Assembly (NCBI RefSeq): GCF_001425705.1
Contig: NZ_LMDC01000001.1
Span: 496,001 to 560,000, forward strand
Length of the DNA: 64,000 bases
Direction of reading: 5' to 3'
Source: Pelomonas sp. Root1217
GTDB lineage: Bacteria; Pseudomonadota; Gammaproteobacteria; Burkholderiales; Burkholderiaceae_C
Both the position numbers and the translations under genes were made by a program. A model generated the notes under the pieces. That model worked only from the letters and a program-made list of their open reading frames with translations. It made no database searches and was not told where the DNA came from. Of this stretch, positions 25,253-35,300 are shown in pieces. Each line of letters begins with the position of its first letter. Position 1 is the stretch's first letter.

Positions 25253-26104
25253 TCATTGCAGGCCGAGCCCGGTCAGGCGCTGGTAGCGCTTGCGCAGGAA
25301 GTCGGCTGCGAGGCTGGCGTCGCTGCCGACTCGCTCACCGATGTAGAGCTCCTGGCGCCGCTCGGCGATCTGCGTGCGCAGCCGCGTGGCCATGATGTCC
25401 AGCGGCTTCATGCCACCCGCCTCGGCCCGCTCGATGGCCACGCGCAGCTGGTGCATCTGCAGGTTCTGCAGCACCGCCGTCTGCGCTCGCACGATGCGGA
25501 TGCGGCCCTGCACGAGGTGTTCGCACAGGCCCAGCCAGGCGCGTACCGCGTCGGCCGGGCCGCCGATGACCTTCTCCGGCAGTTCGCCCGCTGCGAGCAG
25601 CAGACTCTCCAGCCGGTGGCGGTCGCTGCTGGCATAGGCCTCGTTGACGATCATCATGCGCTGCTCGCAGACCTCGCGCTCCGGGCCGGAGGGCGCCAGG
25701 TCGGGGTGGAAGCGCATGGCCGCGCGCCGGTACAGCGTCTTCAGGCTGGGCGGCGGCAGGTCGGTCAGCGGGCCCGTGGGTTCGGGCGGCAAGGGCGTCG
25801 CGTCGGGCAGGGCGGGCACATCGGGCCAAGGCTTGGCGCGCTGGGAGGCTGACACCGGCGCGTCGACGCCCTGGCGCTTCAAAGCCTCGGACAGCAGGGC
25901 GGTGGCCTGGTGCAGCTGGGCATCGATCTCGTCGAGCTCGCGCATCAGCGGGCCCAGGGCCTCGAGATAGCGTTGGCGAAAGCCGAGCAGCTTGGCGCGA
26001 GAGCCGTCATGGTCGGCTTCCAGCACGGCGAGGTAGCGCTGCAGATCCTGCAGTTGTTCGCGTCGCCGCGACAGCTCGTGCCTCGTGATTGCCATGCTCG
26101 CCAT
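25253..26104 (-). CDS. J-domain protein with N-terminal coiled coil
   Basis: 283 residues. Residues ~8-75 are strongly helical and charged (coiled-coil type). A Pro-rich linker (~85-115) leads to a short J-domain-like stretch near 120-160 containing the HPD tripeptide (AAMRFHPDLAP) and a following helix (RMMIVNEAYASSD). A helical C-terminus follows. HPD is the motif by which J-proteins stimulate DnaK. The rest of the J-domain (helix I) is short, so divergence is considerable. The start could also be the ATG at 26095. It lies after the hppA terminator and so has its own transcript. Confidence 0.7.
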   Translation of the reverse strand: MASMAITRHELSRRREQLQDLQRYLAVLEADHDGSRAKLLGFRQRYLEALGPLMRELDEIDAQLHQATALLSEALKRQGVDAPVSASQRAKPWPDVPALPDATPLPPEPTGPLTDLPPPSLKTLYRRAAMRFHPDLAPSGPEREVCEQRMMIVNEAYASSDRHRLESLLLAAGELPEKVIGGPADAVRAWLGLCEHLVQGRIRIVRAQTAVLQNLQMHQLRVAIERAEAGGMKPLDIMATRLRTQIAERRQELYIGERVGSDASLAADFLRKRYQRLTGLGLQ

Positions 26105-26131
26105 GAGCGGCGATTTTGCCCTGGCCAGAAG

Positions 26132-26158
26132 TTAAAAACGGCTCGCGAGCGAGCCGTT
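26132..26158 (-). terminator. Rho-independent terminator of hppA
   Basis: A perfect 10-bp stem AACGGCTCGC/GCGAGCCGTT (26137-26158) has a 2-nt centre. It is followed on the minus strand by TTTTTAAC. It lies 23 bp past the hppA stop. Confidence 0.88.
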
Positions 26159-26180
26159 ATGCACCGGACTTACCTGGGTG

Positions 26181-28346
26181 TCACTGGGACGCCGCCGAAG
26201 CGGGCATGTCCGCCATGCTGGCCGCGGGTGCGGCCACGACGGCCGGAGCCGCCACGGGCTCGGGCGCCCTGCTGCCCGCGGGCATCGGCAGCAGCGGCAC
26301 GATCAGCAGGGCCACGATGTTGATGATCTTGATCAGCGGGTTCACGGCCGGGCCGGCAGTGTCCTTGTAGGGGTCGCCCACGGTGTCGCCGGTCACGGCC
26401 GCCTTGTGCGCTTCCGAACCCTTCCTGTGGACCACGCCCTTGTCGTCGGTGAAACCTTCCTCGATCAGCTTCTTGGCGTTGTCCCAGGCGCCGCCGCCGG
26501 TGCACATCGAGATGCCGACGAAGAGGCCGGTCACGATGGTGCCCATCAGCAGGCCACCGAGCGCGGCCGGGCCGAGCACCATGCCGACGATGATGGGCGC
26601 GGCCACCGGCAGCAGCGACGGCACGATCATTTCCTTGATCGCGGCCGTGGTCAGCATGTCGACCGCGGCGCTGTAGTCGGGCTTGCGCTGGCCGGCCATG
26701 ATGGCGCCATCGGCGAACTGCTTGCGCACTTCGACGACGACGGCGCCGGCCGCACGGCCCACCGCTTCCATGGCCATGGCGGCGAACAGGAAGGGGATCA
26801 GGCCGCCGATGAAGAGGCCGAGGATCACGAGGTGGTCCGACAGGTCGAAGCTGACGTGCATGCCGCGCGCTTCCAGCGCATGCGTGTAGTCGGCAAACAG
26901 CACCAGTGCAGCCAGGCCGGCCGAACCGATGGCATAGCCCTTGGTGACGGCCTTGGTCGTGTTGCCGACGGCGTCCAGCGGGTCGGTGACGTCACGCACG
27001 CTGGCGGGCAGCTCGGCCATTTCCGCAATGCCGCCGGCGTTGTCGGTGATGGGGCCGTAGGCGTCCAGCGCGACGATGATGCCGGCCATGCTCAGCATGG
27101 ACGTGGCCGCGACGGCGATGCCGTACAGCCCTGCCAGGGCGAAGGCCGACCAGATGGCCGCACAGACGAACAGCACGGGGAAGGCGGTGGACTTCATCGA
27201 CACGCCCAGGCCGGCGATCACGTTGGTGCCGTGGCCGGTGGTGGAGGCCTGGGCCACGTGCTGCACCGGATGGTACTGAGTGCCGGTGTAGTACTCCGTG
27301 ATCCAGACCATGGCCGCCGTCAGCACCAGGCCGACCGCGCAGGCGCCGAACAGTGCCATCGCATTGGTCGTGCCCCCGGTGCTCAGCTCGATGGGGCCGG
27401 GGAACATCGCCTTGGTGACGAAGAAGAAGGCGATCAGGCTCAGCACGCCGGCCACGATCAGGCCCTTGTACAGCGCCGGCATCACGTTCTTCATGCCGGG
27501 GCTGGCCTTGACGAAGTAACAGCCGATGATGGAGGCGATGATGGACACGCCGCCCAGCGCCAGCGGGTAGACGACGCCGGCCAGCGCGCTGCTGCCGGTG
27601 ATCATCAATGCGCCGAGCGCCATCGCGGCGATCAGCGTGACCGCGTAGGTCTCGAACAGGTCGGCGGCCATGCCGGCGCAGTCGCCGACGTTGTCGCCGA
27701 CGTTGTCGGCGATCACCGCCGGGTTGCGCGGGTCATCCTCGGGAATGCCGGCCTCGACCTTGCCCACCAGGTCGGCGCCAACGTCGGCGCCCTTGGTGAA
27801 GATGCCGCCACCGAGGCGCGCAAAGATGGAGATCAGCGAGGAGCCGAAGGCCAGGCCCAGCATGGGCTTGAGCGCCGTGCTGTCATGCCCGCCGCCGATG
27901 GCCATGTAGAAGCCGCCCACGCCGAGCAGGCCCAGGCCCACCACCAGCATGCCGGTGATGGCGCCGCCCTTGAAGGCGACGTCCAGGGCCGGGCCGATGC
28001 CCTTGGAGGCGGCCTGCGCGGTGCGCACGTTGGCGCGCACCGAGATGTTCATGCCGATGAAGCCGCAGATGCCCGACAGCACCGCGCCGATGACGAAGCC
28101 GATGGCCGTCGTCGTGCCCAGGCCTGATACCGCGATGGCGATGGCCAGCACGACGCCGACCATGGCAATGGTGCGGTACTGCCGGCCGAGGTAGGCGGCG
28201 GCACCTTGCTGGATCGCCGCGGCGATCTCCTGCATGCGGGCATTGCCCGCATCCTGACTCAGGATCCAGCTTCGTTGGATGAAGCCATAAAGAACGGCCG
28301 CGAGGCCGCAAGCCAGCGCGAAATACAGCGCCATTTCCGTCGACAT
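26181..28346 (-). CDS. hppA: Membrane-bound proton-translocating pyrophosphatase (K+-independent type)
   Basis: 721 residues with about 16 membrane spans. The substrate loops are intact: [35 protein letters not shown] and the C-terminal NAKKLIEEG and [21 protein letters not shown]. In the cation-dependence loop the sequence is [15 protein letters not shown]. Lys after GNTT (instead of Ala) is the published marker of potassium-independent H+-PPases. It uses PPi hydrolysis to pump protons across the inner membrane. It is divergent from the soluble pyrophosphatase ppa, so both PPi-consuming enzymes share one 163-bp control region. Confidence 0.96.
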   Translation of the reverse strand: MSTEMALYFALACGLAAVLYGFIQRSWILSQDAGNARMQEIAAAIQQGAAAYLGRQYRTIAMVGVVLAIAIAVSGLGTTTAIGFVIGAVLSGICGFIGMNISVRANVRTAQAASKGIGPALDVAFKGGAITGMLVVGLGLLGVGGFYMAIGGGHDSTALKPMLGLAFGSSLISIFARLGGGIFTKGADVGADLVGKVEAGIPEDDPRNPAVIADNVGDNVGDCAGMAADLFETYAVTLIAAMALGALMITGSSALAGVVYPLALGGVSIIASIIGCYFVKASPGMKNVMPALYKGLIVAGVLSLIAFFFVTKAMFPGPIELSTGGTTNAMALFGACAVGLVLTAAMVWITEYYTGTQYHPVQHVAQASTTGHGTNVIAGLGVSMKSTAFPVLFVCAAIWSAFALAGLYGIAVAATSMLSMAGIIVALDAYGPITDNAGGIAEMAELPASVRDVTDPLDAVGNTTKAVTKGYAIGSAGLAALVLFADYTHALEARGMHVSFDLSDHLVILGLFIGGLIPFLFAAMAMEAVGRAAGAVVVEVRKQFADGAIMAGQRKPDYSAAVDMLTTAAIKEMIVPSLLPVAAPIIVGMVLGPAALGGLLMGTIVTGLFVGISMCTGGGAWDNAKKLIEEGFTDDKGVVHRKGSEAHKAAVTGDTVGDPYKDTAGPAVNPLIKIINIVALLIVPLLPMPAGSRAPEPVAAPAVVAAPAASMADMPASAASQ

Positions 28347-28448
28347 GTATGAGTCTCCTGTTTAGCGTGTCATCTGTGGCCCGGTGGCAGGGTATGCCGG
28401 GGCTCGGCGGCCGAGCTTAAGGGCCGGGTTTGACGGTCGGATTGCACG

Positions 28449-28478
28449 TTTACCAGCGATGTTGGGGAAACCTAGAAT
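28449..28478 (+). promoter_or_regulatory. Candidate sigma-70 promoter for ppa
   Basis: TTTACC at 28449-28454 and TAGAAT at 28473-28478 are separated by 18 bp, with the ATG 31 bp downstream of the -10. It lies in the divergent hppA/ppa gap. Confidence 0.42.
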
Positions 28479-28509
28479 GCGGGTTTTCCTTAGCCCAAAA
28501 AAGACGACC

Positions 28510-29049
28510 ATGAGCCTGCACAACGTGACCCCCGGCGCCAAGGTGCCTGACGAGTTCAACGTCATCATCGAGATCCCGATGAATGCCGACCCGATCAAGT
28601 ACGAGGTGGACAAGGAGAGCGGTGCGCTGTTCGTCGACCGCTTCCTGACGACGCCTATGTACTACCCGTGCAACTATGGGTACATCCCCAGGACGCTGGC
28701 GGACGACGGCGACCCGGTTGACGTGCTGGTCATCACCCCGTTTGCGCTGACGCCCGGTGTCGTCGTAACCTGCCGCCCCTTGGGCGTGCTGATGATGGAT
28801 GACGAGGCCGGTGGCGACGCCAAGCTGCTTGCCGTGCCCACCAGCAAGATCCTGCCCATGTACGACCACTGGCAGAAGATCGAGGACGTGAACCCGGCCC
28901 GCCTGTCAGCCATCCAGCATTTCTTCGAGCACTACAAGGACCTGGAAAAGGGCAAGTGGGTCAAGGTCAAGGGCTGGGAAGGCCCGGAAAAGGCCAAGTC
29001 CGAGATCACTGAAGGCCTGGCGAATTACGCCAAGGACCTGCCGAAGTAA
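28510..29049 (+). CDS. ppa: Inorganic pyrophosphatase (soluble, family I)
   Basis: 179 residues. The family I active-site signature [10 protein letters not shown] is present, together with [15 protein letters not shown] and [12 protein letters not shown]. It hydrolyses cytoplasmic PPi to phosphate with Mg2+. The ATG at 28510 was chosen by the conserved N-terminus (MSLHNVTPG). A terminator follows directly. The side-by-side presence with hppA means PPi is either dissipated (Ppa) or used to energise the membrane (HppA). Confidence 0.97.
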   Translation: MSLHNVTPGAKVPDEFNVIIEIPMNADPIKYEVDKESGALFVDRFLTTPMYYPCNYGYIPRTLADDGDPVDVLVITPFALTPGVVVTCRPLGVLMMDDEAGGDAKLLAVPTSKILPMYDHWQKIEDVNPARLSAIQHFFEHYKDLEKGKWVKVKGWEGPEKAKSEITEGLANYAKDLPK

Positions 29050-29069
29050 GCAGGCCCTCCGGCCATTGA

Positions 29070-29101
29070 AGAGCGCCTGAGCGGGTCTCAGGCGCTCTTT
29101 T
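29070..29101 (+). terminator. Rho-independent terminator after ppa
   Basis: An 11-bp stem (AGAGCGCCTGA/TCAGGCGCTCT) with loop GCGGGTC is followed by TTTT. On the other strand the stem is followed by TTCAA, so weak bidirectional use for the sensor kinase gene is possible. Confidence 0.88.
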
Positions 29102-31497
29102 CACGGCGTCGCCGCGGGGCTGAGGTGCTCGGCCAGCAAGGCGGCGGCGTTGACCGGCTTGTAGAGCACGGCATCGAACAGCCCCGCCAGTTCGGGTGCG
29201 AGCGGGCGATCGACGAGGGCGATGCACCGGCGTGACGTATCGCCGGTACGCCAGTGCTGCACCTGTGCAAGGCCGTCTGCATCCAGCAGGCAAGGGTCGC
29301 ACAGCAACAGGTCCGCCGGCACCAGCAGCGCGCCGGGCGCAGGCCGCAGCACCTCGACGTTGGCGGCGAACAGCAGCTCGGCGACGCGGTCGGCATGGCC
29401 CAGCGGCGCGTCGATCAGCAGCGCAAGCAGGTCGGTCTCGGCGGCCTTGACAGGCGTGAAGCCGTCGGCGGGCATCAGGACCTCCTCGGCGCGACCTGCG
29501 GTCAGCGGCAGCTGGAACATGAAGCGGCTGCCCTGGCCCACGGCGCTGTCCAGTTCGATCTGGCTGCCCATGGCCTCGACGATGTGTTTGGCCACCGCCA
29601 GGCCCAGGCCCGAGCCAGCCTCGGCGCGCTGATTCTCTTGCGGCGGAGCTTGCCAGAAGGGTTCGAACAGCCGGGCCTGGTCCGCGGGCGCAATGCCGCT
29701 GCCGGTGTCAGCCACTTCGAAGCACCAGACGCCCGGCGCCGTACTGCTTGGCATGACGCTCAGTTCGATCTGACCGCCGGTAGTGAACTTGGCGGCGTTG
29801 GACAAGAGGTTGAGCAGCACCTGGCGCAGGCGCTTGGCGTCGGCCAGCACCACGGGCGGCAGTTCCGCGTCTATGCGTGCCCGAAAGACGTTGTGGCGCT
29901 GGCGCGCCAGCAGCTCGCCTTGCTTTGCCAGCTCGTGCAGCAGGCCGTGGATGTAGAGCGGAGCGGGCACCAGGTCCAGCTCATGCAGCTCGCCGCGCGA
30001 GAACTCGACGAGCTCGTCGATCAGCGCCAACTGGTAGCCCACGCTGTGCTCCACGCTGGCGCGCAGTTGCTGGTCGCGCCGGCCGCCGCCGCCCAGCAGG
30101 CGCAGATAGCTCACCGTCGCGGCCAGCGGTGCGCGCAGGTCGTGGCCAATGAATGCCAGCAGGCGGCTGCGCTGCTGGTGCTGGCTGCGGGCCTCCTGCA
30201 GCGCGTCTCGCAATTCGCCGGTGCGCTGTGCCACCTGCCGCTCCAGCTCCTCGCTGCGCGCGGCCCGCTCCTGCAGCAGCTGCGCCTGCGCGGCCAACTC
30301 GGCGCGGCGCTGCTGCACCACCTGCTGCACCAGGGCCATCAGCAGGATCAGGTGCGACAGAAGCAGCACGACAGGCGTGGTCAGCCACATCACCGGCCCC
30401 ATCTCCAGCCAGCCCAGCACATAGGCGTAACGTGGCAACGCGCCCAGCACCGCGGACGCCATCACCAGCGCGGCCCAGCCGGCCAACGGCAGGCGACGCC
30501 ACCAGGCCCAGCCGGCCAGCACCAGCGTCATCAGGCCGCACAGCCCCGTCAGCGCGTTGACGAGCGGCGCCACGGCCCGGTAGTCGCTCCAGAGGGCGAT
30601 GAGCAGGGTCGTGGCGATGGCGAGCCAGACCGCGATCAACGCCCAGCGCAGCACGCTCGTGGCGCGGCGCAGCGGCAGAATGGCAGCCACGGCCAGCGAA
30701 TTGAGCAGCTGCGCCGTGCCCATCAACACCATCAGGCTGCGCGGCGCCCAGCCGGTGGCGTTGGGCCAGAGGTACTGGAAGCTCAGGCCGTGCAGGCTCA
30801 GCTCGTAAAGCCCGTAAGCGGCCACCGACCCCGCCATCAGCGCGAAGGCCGCCCGGCGCCAGAAGAAGAACAGCAGCAGATAGCCTGCGGCGGCCAGCAT
30901 CTGGTTGCCGGCCAGCACGGCGATGGCCAGGGTGGTGTCGCGGTTCTCAGCGAAGCAGTCACGCGGCCGGCACAGCAGCGCGTCGAAGGAGGCGTAGGTG
31001 CGGCCCGCCTCGCGCAGCATCAGGCGCAGCGGCCGGCCGGGCTCCGGGCGCAGCTCGAAGCTCACGTCGCTGGTGTCCAGCGGCCATTGCTCATGCGGCA
31101 CCCGCAGGCCGGCTTGGGTGTAGCGCCATTGCCCGTCGGGCGCCTGGACCCACAGCTGCGCGTGCTCGATGCGCGTCAGCGTCATCACTAGCCAGAGCGT
31201 CTCGGGTTGGGCGTCGGCGGGCAGCTCCAGCCGGGCCCACAGCGCGGTGCGCGTGTAGCCGGGGGTGCGCAGATGGCCGGTCGGCTGGTGGGGCTTGAAC
31301 TCGGCGGCCCGCGCTTGCACGTCGTCCAGTGTCAGGGCGCCGCCGGGGTCTTCGAGCAACTGCCAGGCTGGTTGAGGCGTTGGTGGCGGCTGCGCATGCA
31401 ATGGTGTCCAGGCGGCCGGGGCCAGCGCGAGGCTCAGCAGCCGGGTCAGCCAGCGCCGGGTCAAGCGGTGCCGCCGTCGCGCTGGTGCTGGCGCCAC
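29101..31497 (-). CDS. 7TMR-DISM sensor histidine kinase with C-terminal receiver-like domain
   Basis: 798 residues. A signal peptide is followed by a periplasmic 7TMR-DISM sensor (~40-190), about seven membrane spans (~200-405) and a coiled coil (~410-450). The H-box is FIGHDLRAPLAA near 457. The HATPase blocks are NLLSNAAKF near 566, DTGSGIAP near 600 and GSGLGLAVAKHIVE near 638. Residues ~690-795 look like a receiver domain with an Asp (LLLCDP) and a KP pair (LYKPVNA) but poor acidic-pocket residues, so phosphorylation there is doubtful. The 5' end overlaps the response regulator gene by 37 bp. DISM sensors often bind carbohydrates; the ligand is unknown. Confidence 0.9.
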   Translation of the reverse strand: MAPAPARRRHRLTRRWLTRLLSLALAPAAWTPLHAQPPPTPQPAWQLLEDPGGALTLDDVQARAAEFKPHQPTGHLRTPGYTRTALWARLELPADAQPETLWLVMTLTRIEHAQLWVQAPDGQWRYTQAGLRVPHEQWPLDTSDVSFELRPEPGRPLRLMLREAGRTYASFDALLCRPRDCFAENRDTTLAIAVLAGNQMLAAAGYLLLFFFWRRAAFALMAGSVAAYGLYELSLHGLSFQYLWPNATGWAPRSLMVLMGTAQLLNSLAVAAILPLRRATSVLRWALIAVWLAIATTLLIALWSDYRAVAPLVNALTGLCGLMTLVLAGWAWWRRLPLAGWAALVMASAVLGALPRYAYVLGWLEMGPVMWLTTPVVLLLSHLILLMALVQQVVQQRRAELAAQAQLLQERAARSEELERQVAQRTGELRDALQEARSQHQQRSRLLAFIGHDLRAPLAATVSYLRLLGGGGRRDQQLRASVEHSVGYQLALIDELVEFSRGELHELDLVPAPLYIHGLLHELAKQGELLARQRHNVFRARIDAELPPVVLADAKRLRQVLLNLLSNAAKFTTGGQIELSVMPSSTAPGVWCFEVADTGSGIAPADQARLFEPFWQAPPQENQRAEAGSGLGLAVAKHIVEAMGSQIELDSAVGQGSRFMFQLPLTAGRAEEVLMPADGFTPVKAAETDLLALLIDAPLGHADRVAELLFAANVEVLRPAPGALLVPADLLLCDPCLLDADGLAQVQHWRTGDTSRRCIALVDRPLAPELAGLFDAVLYKPVNAAALLAEHLSPAATP

Positions 31498-32243
31498 GCC
31501 TGCGGCGTCAGCCCCAGTCGCTCGCGGAAGGCGGTGGAGAAGTTGGACGCCGTGGTGAAACCCACATCGAAGGCAATGTCCTGCACGCTCATGGGCGTGG
31601 CGGCCAGCAGGTGGCAGCCGACGCGGATGCGCTCCTCGCTGATGAAGCCCGACACCGTCAGGCCGAGATGCCGGCGAAACAGCGTGGACAGGCGTCGCTC
31701 GCTTAAGCCCAGGCGTTCGGCCAACTCGCCCACCGAGGGCAGGTCCTCCAACTGCTCGCCAATGAGCTGGGTTGCTGCGTTGACGAAGGCCAGTTCGGGG
31801 TCGTGTGCGCCATCGCTGCGCCCCGGCGCGGTCTTGGCGCGCGGCAGATGGACGTAGACCCGCGCCAGCACCTCGTCGGCCAGAAAGGGCTTGGCGATGT
31901 AGTCCACCGCCCCCAGGCGCAAGCCGTCCAGCCGCTGCTGCGCGTTTGCCTGGGCAGAGAGAAAGATCACCGGGATCTCACAGGTGGCCGCATCGGCCTT
32001 CAACAGCCGGCACACGGCATGCCCGTCCATGCCAGGCATCACGAGGTCCAGCAGGATCAGATCGGGCCGCTGCGCCTGGGCGCGGTGAAAGCCGCCGAGC
32101 CCGTCGGCGGCATGGAGCAGCCGGTAGTGGCGGGCCAGCAGATCGCTGAGCTGGCGCAACTGCTCGGGCGCATCGTCGATCAGCAACAGCCGCGCCGCGC
32201 CTGGCGGAGCCATGTCGTCATGCGTGGCGAGAGCTTCACTCAT
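31461..32243 (-). CDS. Response regulator with AraC-type DNA-binding domain
   Basis: 260 residues from the ATG at 32243 (a TTG five codons upstream is less likely). The receiver domain has LLLIDDAPE, the phosphoacceptor Asp in LILLDLVMPGMDG near residue 64, and IAKPF with the conserved Lys. The AraC/XylS helix-turn-helix pair occupies ~150-255 (SVGELAERLGLSERRLSTLFRRH and DIAFDVGFTTASNFSTAFRERLG). It is the first gene of the operon with the sensor kinase and divergent from the PEP-CTERM gene across 150 bp, making that gene the obvious target. Confidence 0.92.
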   Translation of the reverse strand: MSEALATHDDMAPPGAARLLLIDDAPEQLRQLSDLLARHYRLLHAADGLGGFHRAQAQRPDLILLDLVMPGMDGHAVCRLLKADAATCEIPVIFLSAQANAQQRLDGLRLGAVDYIAKPFLADEVLARVYVHLPRAKTAPGRSDGAHDPELAFVNAATQLIGEQLEDLPSVGELAERLGLSERRLSTLFRRHLGLTVSGFISEERIRVGCHLLAATPMSVQDIAFDVGFTTASNFSTAFRERLGLTPQAWRQHQRDGGTA

Positions 32244-32393
32244 CGCGGCGATTGTCAACCGTCTTTGCAGGCCGTTTACATCTGGATATTTTTGCTAGAC
32301 GACGAACCAGCACAGGTTTTCTGCGGTTTGGCAAAGGTGGGTTGGCCAGAGTGCGGAGAAAGTCACGCTGCACCGCTATCAGGGAGAGCCACC

Positions 32394-35300
32394 ATGAAGA
32401 CACGCCAGCCCGGCAAGACCCAGCCTGCCCGCCACCCGCACACCGTCCGCGTGATGCCGGCGCTGTCGCGGCTGAGCCTGCTGATCGGCCTGGGCCTGAT
32501 GCCGGGCCTGGCGGCCCAAGGCACCACCCTCAGCGACCAGGTCAGCTTCAGCGCCACGGGCCAGAGCCTGTGGGGCAATGCCGGCGGCACGGCCACCGCG
32601 AGCTATGCGCTGCAGACCAGCTGGGGCACCTATGCGGGTGTCGCCGCGCAGGAGTTGTTCAACTTCGGCGGCTTCACCAACGTTTACGACCCGATCTTCA
32701 ACACGTACCTGGGCCGCTACGGCGTCGCGGCCAGCATGCAAAGCTCGGGCCGGATCGGGCTGGAGTTCTCGGCCAGCGCGCGGGGTGGATCGATGGATTT
32801 CAGCCAGAGCTTCAACCCCGTGCTGACCCTGCCCGACAGTTTTACCAAGGGGCAGAACTTCATCGTCAAAGCCCGCGACACCCTGAAAGCGGCGGCCACC
32901 CTGACGCCCTATCTGCCCAGCGTGCAGGCCTCCGTGTCCGGTCTGTTCAATTTCGATGCCAAGGTCGCGGTGCAGGGCTGCTTTGTCGATTGCACCAGCA
33001 CCAGCTTCGAGTTCGGGGTGAACCCGGGCAAGTTCTCGCTGCTCAACTTCGACAGCGCCGCGAGCGCCATGCTGACGGTCCTGGGCAAGCCGGTGGCGGT
33101 GCCGGCCCTGGGCCAGGATTTCCTGATCGGCAGCACCAACACCTTCATGCTCGACACCGTCAAGGCCGGTAACTGTTCGGCGCTGACGGGCGGCGCCCTG
33201 CATTGCGGCAACGAGGTGCTGCGTGGCGGCTGGGAGCTGGGGGCCATGCTGCCGCCCCTGTACGGCGTCGCCAACCCGCTGCGCTTCAGGGGCTCCGAAA
33301 AAGGCTTCAGCCTCGAGACCAATTTCCTCAGCGTGAATGCCGGCCCGTCCATGGGCATGAACTTCGACTTCGCGCCCACCGCGCCGGTGTTCGTCAAGCT
33401 GGTGTTCGATCAGCCGGTGCAAGAGGTCATCACCGGCGCCGGCGGCGCCGAGTCCTTCATCGACCATCTGGACGGCAAGGTCAGCTTTGCTCTGGGCAGC
33501 GACATCAAGCTGCGTTTTGCCGGCACCCCCGGCAAGCTGGTGGGGCGCAACTACTTCCTCGGCGACGCCAGCATCCAGACCTCGCTGAGCGCCGACCTGG
33601 ACCAAGACCTGCGTGGCCACTACGGCTGCGGCTTCGAGGTCAAAGCGGTGGGTCTCAGCCTGGGCGACACCGGGCTGAACAACTGCCTGTACGAGAGCAA
33701 CTCCAACATCAGCCGCGACACGCTGAAGGTCTATTCGGGCTCGACCACGCTCAGCGGCGTGCGCACCAGCCTCACGCTGGAGGGTAACCCCACCCGCATT
33801 GACGACCTGGTGGTCACCGGCACCACCGCCTACCGCGGTGGGTCGATGCTGAGCAACCGGGGGCGCGGCGTCCTGGCCACCTTCGCAGCCGGCAGTCGCA
33901 CCGAAATCAGCGATGCCGGCAGCCGCATCGACAATGGCGACCATGCGCGAGCCCTGTTCGACAGGAGCTCCTCGGTCCTTGTGATGGCTGGCGGCCGCAT
34001 TGACAACAACGGCGGCGCGCAGATCGAGATCGAGCGCGACGCGGTGGTCAACGTGCTCGCCGGCGCTACGCTGTCCAATGAGAAGGCCTCGCCCGGCTAC
34101 GGCGACAGCCTCATCAGCAACCGCGGCACGCTATCAGTCGCCGGCAAGCTCAGCAACCACGGCGTGATCGACAACCAGGGCAGCCTGTCCCTGGGGTCAG
34201 GCTTTGTCATGGACTCCGCCGGTGGCACCCTCAACAACGGCAACACGCTGGAGCTTCACGGCAACCTGGTGCTGGGTGCAGCCGAGGCCGGCAGCTTCAA
34301 TCTGCTGGCCGGCAGCAGGCTCAATGTGTATGGCTCGCTGGGCATTGCCGCCGGCTACACACAGATCAACAGCGGCTTCCTGTGGCTGGCGCCCGGTACA
34401 GGCACGCTGAACATCCAGGGCACGCTTCAGATCGGCCAAGGTGGCAGCGATGGCCAGCTCAACGGTGACAGCACACTGGGCCCAGGGGGCAAGCTCGTCT
34501 TCAATCTCGCCGGCAACCAGGAGCATTTGAACCGGATCAGTGGTGAAGGCAGCGTGTGGAAGACGGGGCCCGGTACGGTGAACCTGAGCGCAGCCGGCCT
34601 TTACACCGGCTCCACCATCATCGACGGCGGTACGCTGCGGCTGAGTTCGACCACCCTGTCCCGCCAGTTCGACATCGGCACCAGTGGCGTGCTGGAGCTG
34701 AACCTGAACAGTGGCACGCGCGCGTTCACCAGCGACACCCGCTTCACCGGCAGCGGCGTGCTGAGCATCGTCGGCGGGGGTCAGGCGATCTGGCAGGGAA
34801 GCGCCGCCAGCTTTGCGATGGGCGCCGGCGGCCTGATCGATGTGCAGTTGGGCACCCTGGTGGGCGGCTCCTTCGGCAACGACGACTGGACCGCCAACCA
34901 GTCCCAACTGCGCGTCGGCACTTACGCGACCTTTCGTGGGGTGGAGGCGAATGTGCGGGTCGACGCCCTGAGCGGCGAGGGGCTCATTCAATCGGGTTAC
35001 CAAGGTGCCGGCTACCGCAGTTTTACCTTCGGCGTGGCCAACGGCTCGGGTTCCTTCGAAGGGGTGCTGGCCGACACCGACACCGCCCAAGGCCAGATCG
35101 GCAACTTCACCAAGGTCGGCAGCGGCACCCAGACCCTCCTTGGCAACAACAGCTTTACCGGCACCCTGAGCATCGAGGCCGGCACCGTGCGTGTGGGCGA
35201 AGGCGGTGTGCGCGGCTCGCTGGCCACCCGCAGCATCGTCAACAACGGTGCCCTGGTGTTTGCGCGCAGCGGCGACATCGGCTATCAGGGCGTCATCTCC

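Noticed and set aside
31803-32393. In-frame extension of the giant surface-protein gene by 197 codons
   Set aside because: It runs antisense through the response regulator, has no signal sequence, and the ATG at 32394 has a good RBS and starts a signal peptide.
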